A DNA stretch of 64,000 nt from Candidatus Obscuribacterales bacterium (lineage in GTDB: Bacteria; Cyanobacteriota; Vampirovibrionia; Obscuribacterales; Obscuribacteraceae): assembly GCA_019637435.1 (NCBI GenBank), contig JAHBVO010000001.1, positions 1,612,001 through 1,676,000 on the forward strand, read 5' to 3'. This document shows, piece after piece, positions 58,265-64,000 of the stretch (the first letter of the stretch is position 1; the number at the start of each line of letters is the position of its first letter). The position numbers were made by a program, and so were the translations under genes. The notes under the pieces were generated by a model. The model saw nothing but the letters and a program-made list of their open reading frames with translations, ran no database searches and had not been told where the DNA came from.

Positions 58265-58607
58265 GCGAATGAGAAACGACTCTACGTCAGATCACACCTG
58301 GGCTATATTTATTCGTCGCGCCTGCTGTCCACAGTTCGCGACCGAGTATCTCGGTCGGTTTCCCGACGGACATGCGATTCTCGCAACTTAAATGTCTATA
58401 TGATCTAAACGACATTTTGTGTATCTCCATTCGCCGCCGAATTCGATACTTAATCGAATCGATTTTTCGGTCGACACTAACAATCCTACCATGCACCTTC
58501 GGAAATTACACGGGGAAGTTTCAACTTTTAATCTTTGATTTGCGCTTACCATGCGGTTTTCCGCATATAAGAATAGAAGAGTAATAAATGAACATAGATA
58601 AGATGTC

Positions 58608-58667
58608 TGTGGAAAACGTTCTTATCGCTTATCAGATCGTAGTTCATGATTTAGCGCTTTTTCCACA
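58608..58667. promoter_or_regulatory. two DnaA-box-like sites in AT-rich DNA
   Basis: TTTTCCACA on the minus strand (58608-58616) and on the plus strand (58659-58667) match TTWTNCACA. AT-rich tracts flank them. Too few boxes and no dnaA or dnaN nearby, so an origin is only a possibility. Confidence 0.3.
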
Positions 58668-58815
58668 GGATCTTCTGTTTCACATCAGAACATGAAATCA
58701 ATGAGCTTTTATCATGAACTTTAGAGACCCTACTTTAATCAAAAGCCTATAGATCTATAGATCCACATTTCAAGCTATTGAGATAACATAGAAGAAGGTA
58801 AATATTGGAGACGCT

Positions 58816-59085
58816 ATGTCAAAGGTTGTCTATTCTGATCGCCATCTGACCGACAACGGCTGGGTCACAGGGACCGAGCGTTGGGATGACGGAACACTTA
58901 AACTGGTAAATCCGCCATCCGACACAGCTATGACTGTTCGCTACTCTGTGCCGATGCATAGACCTCCATACATTACGACCCAGTGGAAGACTGATCGCGA
59001 CGAGTATCTGCAGGAACTCGTTCAGAAGTTTGGTGAATTGCCAAACGACTTGAAGATTGTTGAGAACACTGCGGGCGATAATTAA
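58816..59085 (+). CDS. small hypothetical protein
   Basis: 89 residues, soluble, acidic, with ERWDDGTLKLVNPPSDTAMT and a C-terminal helix YLQELVQKFGELPNDLKIVE. TTGGAG precedes ATG at good spacing. No family recognised. It is alone between the AT-rich non-coding region and a convergent epimerase gene; the 280 bp after it hold only the inverted repeat GGTGCCACTACCAGTGGTGC near 59200. Confidence 0.65.
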   Translation: MSKVVYSDRHLTDNGWVTGTERWDDGTLKLVNPPSDTAMTVRYSVPMHRPPYITTQWKTDRDEYLQELVQKFGELPNDLKIVENTAGDN

Positions 59086-59368
59086 CTGCGAAGCGGCGCT
59101 CGGTTTTTCAATTAGTCGATAAATATCTGAAGATCATGTAGATGAGATCTCTGATAGGTATGGCCGCAGAACGCCTTTTTCTCGGGATAGTTTCGGTGCC
59201 ACTACCAGTGGTGCATTGTTTTTCGGAAGCCGTCACTGATCGTCGCTAGTATTTGCAGATGTTCGCTCGCATCTGGGGTGGTTTGTCAACGAGTGAGCGA
59301 CGGAATTCGGGAAAACCGTCGCTCCAGGATTGACAGGGCGGATGTAGAAGCGATTTGTCGGACGGTCG

Positions 59369-60316
59369 TCAAACGGGTGGACCGGAGGCTCCATATTTCG
59401 ATAGCTCTTCAAGCAGGTTTCTGACCGAATATTGCGGGACATATCCGATACTGCTCGTGGTGCGTGAGATGTCCAGCTTTCGAGGGCGCTGATCAACTGG
59501 AAGACCATGCTTCAGAGCCAGATCGTAATATTCTGGAAAGTGCGATTTAAATGTGGTGCCCGGACCTTCTCGATCCCAGTTTAAGAACTCATCTTTTGAG
59601 TACTCGTAGGCACCATCTACGGTGAGGATCAAATTTCCGCATACGTCGCGTTCCGCATCTTCACTTTCTGCAGGTTTGCGTCTTGCGTGCTCACTTTCCT
59701 CATCGGCACGTTTTGTATCTCTGCCGAGTCGACTGTCTAGATAGTCGATACTTCTTCCTACTGATTGCGCAACATCGTCGATATGCACCGCTCCTTTCCA
59801 AAACCATTTGGCCCATTCGACATAGTTATTGTAAACAACCCGGTTGCAGTGTGGAATGAAGGCTCGCGGTCGCAATGTTATTGTCTTCAACTTGTGGTGC
59901 GTTGCGTAAAATGAAGCGAATTGTTCAGAGATGATTTTGCTATTTCCATATACCGTATCGGGTTCATCGATACTGGTGCTCGAGATGAGAATTACGCCGC
60001 CAACTCGGGCACGGACGGATGCTTCGAAAACTTCGAAAGTTCCCCTGATGTTCAGGTCGAAGAATTCGTAAGCATCCTTCTGCTTCTTAAACTCATGAAT
60101 GCCATGCCAAGCCGCGATGTGAACGACTACATCGCAGTTTGAAAACCACGTTGAAAGTTGTGGTCGATCCAAGACCGAGCCGCGAATGAATTCTCCGGGC
60201 GTGTCACGGTGCGGGTCGGCAACATCGAGAAGAACCGCTTCATCACCCCGATTCGTCAATCTTTTCGCTAGAACTTTGCCCAGATCACCGCAACCACCTG
60301 TCAGCAAAACGCGCAT
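59369..60316 (-). CDS. NAD-dependent epimerase/dehydratase
   Basis: 315 residues. Extended SDR: MRVLLTGGCGDLGKVLAKRL (NAD-binding GxxGxxG), HIAAWHG, ISSTSID and the catalytic YGNSK. It probably acts on a nucleotide sugar. A charged insertion (RADEESEHARRKPAESEDAE, around residue 205) is unusual for the family. ATG 60316 has GGAGGAAACCG; the frame opens at 60403. Confidence 0.85.
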   Translation of the reverse strand: MRVLLTGGCGDLGKVLAKRLTNRGDEAVLLDVADPHRDTPGEFIRGSVLDRPQLSTWFSNCDVVVHIAAWHGIHEFKKQKDAYEFFDLNIRGTFEVFEASVRARVGGVILISSTSIDEPDTVYGNSKIISEQFASFYATHHKLKTITLRPRAFIPHCNRVVYNNYVEWAKWFWKGAVHIDDVAQSVGRSIDYLDSRLGRDTKRADEESEHARRKPAESEDAERDVCGNLILTVDGAYEYSKDEFLNWDREGPGTTFKSHFPEYYDLALKHGLPVDQRPRKLDISRTTSSIGYVPQYSVRNLLEELSKYGASGPPV

Positions 60317-60505
60317 CGGTTTCCTCCAAAAAAAGTTGTAAAAGGCCGGCAGACGCGTAGAGTCAAATTTTAGCGGTTTCGTGCAAGAAAAGACTTTGTG
60401 CAAGAAATTCGCAATTCGAAGTTTGAATCTGAAATCGTGCTAAGATGACCCACTGATTGCGTTTCTGCTGACGCAGTCAGATGTCATAAGGAAGGAGATC
60501 AATAG

Positions 60506-61105
60506 ATGAATATCTCGCGGCGCGCACTTCTGTCATTGATGACGGCGTTTGCGGTGACCGGTGGAATTGCGACGGCAAGCTTCGCAGCCGACTCGGGAAC
60601 CTTCGCCAAATTTAGTACGACTGAAGGCGACTTTACTGTCAAATTGTTCGATAAACAAGCTCCGAAAACAGTCGCCAACTTTGTTGGCTTGGCTGAAGGC
60701 ACCAAAGAATGGAAAGACCCCCGTTCGGGCAAAATGGTCAAGAAGCCTTTCTACAATGGATTGAAGTTTCATCGCATTATCGATGGTTTCATGATTCAGG
60801 GCGGAGATCCGCTTGGTAACGGAACTGGCGGACCCGGCTACGAATTCGAAGACGAATTCGATCCCAAGCTCCGTCACTCTAAGGCTGGAATTCTGTCGAT
60901 GGCGAATGCCGGACGCAACACCAACGGCAGCCAGTTCTTCATCACTCTGGCTCCTACGCCTCACCTCAACGACAAACACTCAGTGTTTGGTGAAGTCGTG
61001 AGCGGCATGGATGTGATTAAAAAGCTTGGCTCGACCCCTGTCGGTGCCAACGATAAGCCGATCAAGGACGAAATAATTAAGTCTGTCACGATCGAACGCA
61101 AATAG
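60506..61105 (+). CDS. secreted peptidyl-prolyl cis-trans isomerase, cyclophilin type
   Basis: 199 residues. The signal peptide MNISRRALLSLMTAFAVTG has a twin-arginine-like SRRALL motif and ends near SFAA. The cyclophilin domain shows FHRIIDGFMIQGGDP, NAGRNTNGSQFFIT and HSVFGEVVSGMDV with the catalytic Arg and Gln. It folds exported proteins outside the inner membrane. AAGGAAGGAG precedes ATG. Confidence 0.92.
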   Translation: MNISRRALLSLMTAFAVTGGIATASFAADSGTFAKFSTTEGDFTVKLFDKQAPKTVANFVGLAEGTKEWKDPRSGKMVKKPFYNGLKFHRIIDGFMIQGGDPLGNGTGGPGYEFEDEFDPKLRHSKAGILSMANAGRNTNGSQFFITLAPTPHLNDKHSVFGEVVSGMDVIKKLGSTPVGANDKPIKDEIIKSVTIERK

Positions 61106-61145
61106 TTTCGGCAGCGCTGGAGCGCTGTTCGTACAGATGCAAATT

Positions 61146-61176
61146 AAAGGGCACCGTTATTGGTGCCCTTTCGTTT
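61146..61176 (+). terminator. intrinsic terminator after the cyclophilin gene
   Basis: Ten-bp perfect stem AAAGGGCACC/GGTGCCCTTT with a 6-nt loop, then CGTTT. Confidence 0.88.
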
Positions 61177-61196
61177 AATCTGGTGTCTGCCTGTTG

Positions 61197-61214
61197 ATAC
61201 CGGTAATGGTGTCG
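61197..61214. repeat. GATACC/GGTGTC palindrome
   Basis: GATACCGGTAATGGTGTC between convergent genes, same type as the hairpins at 16128 and 55959. Confidence 0.45.
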
Positions 61215-61234
61215 TGGAATTCAACTAGCCGGAA

Positions 61235-62275
61235 CTAAATCTTCAATACCACTTTCCCGAAGTGTGCTCCGCTCTGCATGTAGCGAAGAGCTTCCACTAC
61301 GTCGTGAGCGTCGAACACTTTATCGATGACAGGTTTTGTTTTGTGCACTGTCAGTGCAGCGTTCATGCGCTCGTACATCTCTACCGAACCGACGAAGATG
61401 CCCTGCAGCTTAACTGCCTTCATCAAAAGATGCACGGCGTGATTGCTTTGCGCATTAGGATTTGCGAGAACACCGATCAAGCTTATGTGTCCACCGACCT
61501 TGACAGAAACCGCGGACTTTTCCAGGGTCCCTGACCCGCCGACCTCGATTACATGATCGACGCCCCGACCTCGGGTAAATTTCACTACTTCCTTGTCCCA
61601 GTCGGGATTGGATTTGTAGTTGATCACGTGTGCCGCTCCCATCTTTTTCAGCCGCTTCAACTTCTCATCGCTGCTAGATGTTGCAATGACCTCAGCGCCG
61701 CTCATAAGCGCGAACTGCATTGCAAATATGGAGACTCCGCCGGATCCCATAACTAGAACGGTTTCACCGGCTTTTAGATTGCCTTCTTCGATTAAACCGT
61801 TCCAGGCTGTCAGCGCGGCGCACGGCAATGTTGCCGCTTCTTCGTCGCTCAAATAGTCAGGGATTTTTACAAGCGAACGTTCGTCGAAAACCGCATATTG
61901 CCTCAAGACGCCGTCGATACCGGCGCCGAGATCCGTTTGAATCACTTCGGGAGTAATCGTGCCTCCGGTCCAACCAGTCATGAAGTTAGGCGAAACGCGC
62001 ATGCCTACCTTGACTTTAGTCACCGCCTGACCGACTTCTATTACCTCGCCGACGCCGTCCGAAAGTGGGACTCTCGGAAGGGAAATCTTGCGATAACGAC
62101 CAGTGCAAACTAACAAATCTCGGTAGTTGAGGGAAGCAGTTTTCATCCGCACCAGAACATCTCTAGGTCCCAGGGCTTGCGAAACTCTGGTGGCAGATTG
62201 GATCGCCGTCAAATCGTAGTTCGTGAGTTCGTAAGCCGCGTATTCGAGAGCACTCGAAGATGTAACTGCCGTCAT
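61235..62275 (-). CDS. MDR-family NAD(P)-dependent oxidoreductase (quinone-oxidoreductase-like)
   Basis: 346 residues. LNYRDLLVCTGRY and PLSDGVGEVIEVG are the GroES-like catalytic domain without the zinc cysteines of alcohol dehydrogenases; VLVMGSGGVSIFAMQFA binds the nucleotide and HVIEVGGSGTLEKS is typical. It probably reduces quinones or enones. ATG 62275 has GGAGGTAGCA; an upstream ATG at 62311 is unlikely. Confidence 0.88.
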   Translation of the reverse strand: MTAVTSSSALEYAAYELTNYDLTAIQSATRVSQALGPRDVLVRMKTASLNYRDLLVCTGRYRKISLPRVPLSDGVGEVIEVGQAVTKVKVGMRVSPNFMTGWTGGTITPEVIQTDLGAGIDGVLRQYAVFDERSLVKIPDYLSDEEAATLPCAALTAWNGLIEEGNLKAGETVLVMGSGGVSIFAMQFALMSGAEVIATSSSDEKLKRLKKMGAAHVINYKSNPDWDKEVVKFTRGRGVDHVIEVGGSGTLEKSAVSVKVGGHISLIGVLANPNAQSNHAVHLLMKAVKLQGIFVGSVEMYERMNAALTVHKTKPVIDKVFDAHDVVEALRYMQSGAHFGKVVLKI

Positions 62276-62394
62276 TGCTACCTCCGGCTGGTCGTATGTA
62301 TGCTCGGTCAAACCGTGCAGCTATTATCCGATACGAAGGGCCCCTAAATATACTGTGTTAACAAAGGCTTCAGTTGGATTCGTTGCCAAGTGAA

Positions 62395-63282
62395 TTAGCG
62401 CGCCGACAATGTAGTAACTCTAGGTCTGAAGTATTGTTGGTAGTTTGCGGTCCGCATGTAAAGAAGAATCGAGGCTGTTTTTGCAATCTTTCCGGCTGTC
62501 TTGCGCAGTTCCGGATCTTCTGATTTCATGAGATCTTTCAAGGCCGTCACTGAACTTATAGCAGCTGGAATCGAAAATTCCGACTTGTAAACCGTTTTCG
62601 TCCTGCCCGTCTGGACCTGCTTGACGTTGGAATGAGGAATTAGCTCCAGCGCGTTTGCAGATGCGAACTCTCCGGATTTGTCCGTAGAAATCAACATGTG
62701 ACGACCCGGAGAAAGGGTATGAGTTTCGCCATTTGCGGTCACTCTTATGTTTCCTTTCTTCGAGTCATGGACATCGTAAACTGCTAGCCCGTCTGCGGTA
62801 GCGGATATTAATGCGACCGATTTACCACCGATGTGTACGACTCCATGTATTGTCGAGACGTCCATATCATGCTGTGGAACGAAGAGGGTAGTTCCTTCGA
62901 AAAGGTTAGACTTTTGCTCAGGGGTGTGGTCATCATTCAACGCAGCACCTTCTTCGGTGTCGGCTGGTGCAACGACAGCTCCCGTAAACAAGTTTGCTTG
63001 AATCTCCGCCACCTGTCGATTCTGTGCCAATGGAACCTGACCGGAGGCGCTTCTTGCGTTTCTTCCAGCCCGTATGGCGCCGATCTGAGGGAGTGCCGCG
63101 ACCTGAGTACCAACATCTTTGCTTTCTCTCGGCGAAGCATCCTGCGATACCGGATGTGATATCGGATTAGATGCGTACATTGGCACCGCGGATGAAACTA
63201 TCAGACTCAAGAGAACTGCACCAGCAGTCGTACCAGCCCGGTTTTGAATGATTGAAATTCTCGAGAATGCTTCGCCTTGCAT
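62395..63282 (-). CDS. secreted protein with FecR-like segment
   Basis: 295 residues. N-terminal export signal (TTAGAVLLSLIVSSAVPMYAS), a low-complexity linker, then VSTIHGVVHIGGKSVALISAT and NGETHTLSPGRHMLISTD, which resemble the beta-rich core of FecR-type domains. The C-terminus is helical and basic. Function unknown. The 290 bp upstream show nothing I can identify. Confidence 0.65.
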   Translation of the reverse strand: MQGEAFSRISIIQNRAGTTAGAVLLSLIVSSAVPMYASNPISHPVSQDASPRESKDVGTQVAALPQIGAIRAGRNARSASGQVPLAQNRQVAEIQANLFTGAVVAPADTEEGAALNDDHTPEQKSNLFEGTTLFVPQHDMDVSTIHGVVHIGGKSVALISATADGLAVYDVHDSKKGNIRVTANGETHTLSPGRHMLISTDKSGEFASANALELIPHSNVKQVQTGRTKTVYKSEFSIPAAISSVTALKDLMKSEDPELRKTAGKIAKTASILLYMRTANYQQYFRPRVTTLSAR

Positions 63283-63575
63283 GTCGTCTCCTTCGTCTTT
63301 CTATTAGACCGCAATGCAAACTGCGAATGCGAACTTACAACAGAGTGAACCATTGTTGTGTCGGTCTTGTGAAGGAGCAGACAACCTCTCATTAATGTTT
63401 GTTCCTTTTCATGCAGTTTGTCTTGAAGACTGCCGAAACAGCGCCGGGCGTACATTTTCGGCTTTCGACGATTTTAGCCGGTCTGCGATATTGTGAATTG
63501 ATAATGAGGGTTGTGGAGCGAAAGACCTGTTGTGTGCGATTATTATTGGCCGCAGGCGCTCGAAAGTGAGGTCAC

Positions 63576-64000
63576 ATGAGCATCAAGAAATCTTGTAAAC
63601 GTCCGATCCTTGCCGCACTCGCATCGATCTATCTCCTTGCCGGCGTATCTGCGCCGGCATTAGCAGAGGGATTGTTCTATGACGCAGAGCATGATGTTTT
63701 TGTCCTGCCGACCAATGAATTGACCGTTCGATACAATAGCAAGACATTTGCGCCGGTGAAAGCCACCAAATACGGTGACGATGCCGTCCACTTTCTTCAG
63801 TATCCTCTTCTCACGGGCGTAAAGATTGAAGAGGATTTCAGCAAGATGAATATCTCGCAATCGCCTGAATCCATACAAATCGAATGTTATGATTCCGGCC
63901 CAATCGGCCCTATGGGGACCAATCGCATCTCGAAGGACTTTTTGAAAGAAAACAAAGTCACTCAAGTGAGTTATAACCACGAGAAGATTGCGAAAGAGAC
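63576..64000 (+). CDS. secreted hypothetical protein, 3' end cut by window
   Basis: ATG 63576 begins MSIKKSCKRPILAALASIYL with a clear signal peptide ending near APALA. The 141 visible residues show no family (YDAEHDVFVLPTNELTVRYN, YGDDAVHFLQYPLLTGVKIE). TGAGG precedes the start. The frame stays open to the window edge; the opposite open frame there is a shadow. Confidence 0.75.
   Translation, partial: MSIKKSCKRPILAALASIYLLAGVSAPALAEGLFYDAEHDVFVLPTNELTVRYNSKTFAPVKATKYGDDAVHFLQYPLLTGVKIEEDFSKMNISQSPESIQIECYDSGPIGPMGTNRISKDFLKENKVTQVSYNHEKIAKE

Larger units (their letters stand above)
57935..58815. other. long non-coding region upstream of the tRNA array
   Basis: About 880 bp. I trust none of the open frames. 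It contains a minus-strand terminator (58234-58264), hairpins GACCGAG/CTCGGTC near 58340-58357, an AT-rich part from 58560, two DnaA-box-like sites, and a 10-bp inverted repeat AGTTCATGAT/ATCATGAACT (58641-58650, 58711-58720). The promoter of the array probably lies between 57935 and 58234. Confidence 0.5.

Noticed and set aside
54753..58408. Short ORFs within the tRNA array and upstream region
   Set aside because: They read through tRNA arms and structured RNA; peptide similarity is to mis-annotated tRNA translations only.
1..64000. CRISPR arrays, transposases or integrases
   Set aside because: No spaced identical repeats or mobile-element genes were seen; the tRNA array shows no integrase next to it.

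Overview
The window is bacterial DNA of moderate GC with dense genes, mostly good Shine-Dalgarno sites and intrinsic terminators. No gene names the species. Several traits together point, as inference, to the non-photosynthetic sister lineage of Cyanobacteria (Melainabacteria/Vampirovibrionia, Obscuribacter-like): a Ser/Thr kinase with a C-terminal leucine-rich ectodomain, a giant glycine-rich secreted protein, many universal stress proteins, and a long tRNA array of the kind known from cyanobacteria.

Layout. 1-24 kb is a stress or low-oxygen survival island: the end of a [NiFe]-hydrogenase locus (beta subunit and hypB), six universal stress proteins (one a tandem), a beta-CASP metallo-hydrolase, a GNAT acetyltransferase, two paralogous alpha/beta-hydrolases (one without its catalytic serine), a phosphoribosyltransferase, a diheme cytochrome c, a zinc alcohol dehydrogenase, an MgtA-type ATPase, a GGDEF-EAL protein, an avidin-family protein, a HAD phosphatase fused to a HerA-like ATPase, Hsp20, a DUF2934 protein, a PlsC-like acyltransferase and a ribosome hibernation factor. 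24-29 kb is one secreted 1649-residue protein whose C-terminal half is PGRS-like. 29-33.4 kb is an argG-argH-argF operon on the minus strand. Its leader carries a paired ArgR-type operator and a short ORF with six consecutive arginine codons. 33.4-42.5 kb holds the kinase, an amidohydrolase, a double-BRCT/SWIM protein, an SPFH protein, a lipase-like hydrolase and an MFS exporter. 42.8-50.5 kb is a tight operon: SPFH/SHOCT, two DUF4178 proteins, a 45-residue membrane peptide, DUF350, a membrane-anchored aminopropyltransferase, a flavin amine oxidase and a polytopic protein. 50.6-54.4 kb has an MBOAT/AlgI O-acyltransferase with two SGNH proteins.

54.46-57.93 kb is the most unusual region: an all-minus-strand array of about 25 tRNAs mixed with other structured RNAs. 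Several tRNAs break rules: C33 or A33 in place of U33, class I tRNAs with Leu anticodons, and Ile and Lys tRNAs with an inserted variable-arm hairpin. Between them lie at least five copies of a covarying two-helix hairpin. One copy encloses a complete look-alike of the 23S rRNA GTPase-associated centre (L11 site) plus the exact 12-nt sarcin-ricin loop motif. Another spacer carries pieces resembling peptidyl-transferase-centre strands. I regard this tRNA plus rRNA-mimic array as the best candidate for an undescribed system.

57.9-58.8 kb is non-coding, with a strong terminator, DnaA-box-like sites and inverted repeats. 58.8-64 kb returns to ordinary genes: a small hypothetical protein, an epimerase, a secreted cyclophilin, a quinone-oxidoreductase-like MDR protein, a secreted protein, and the start of another secreted protein cut by the window edge.
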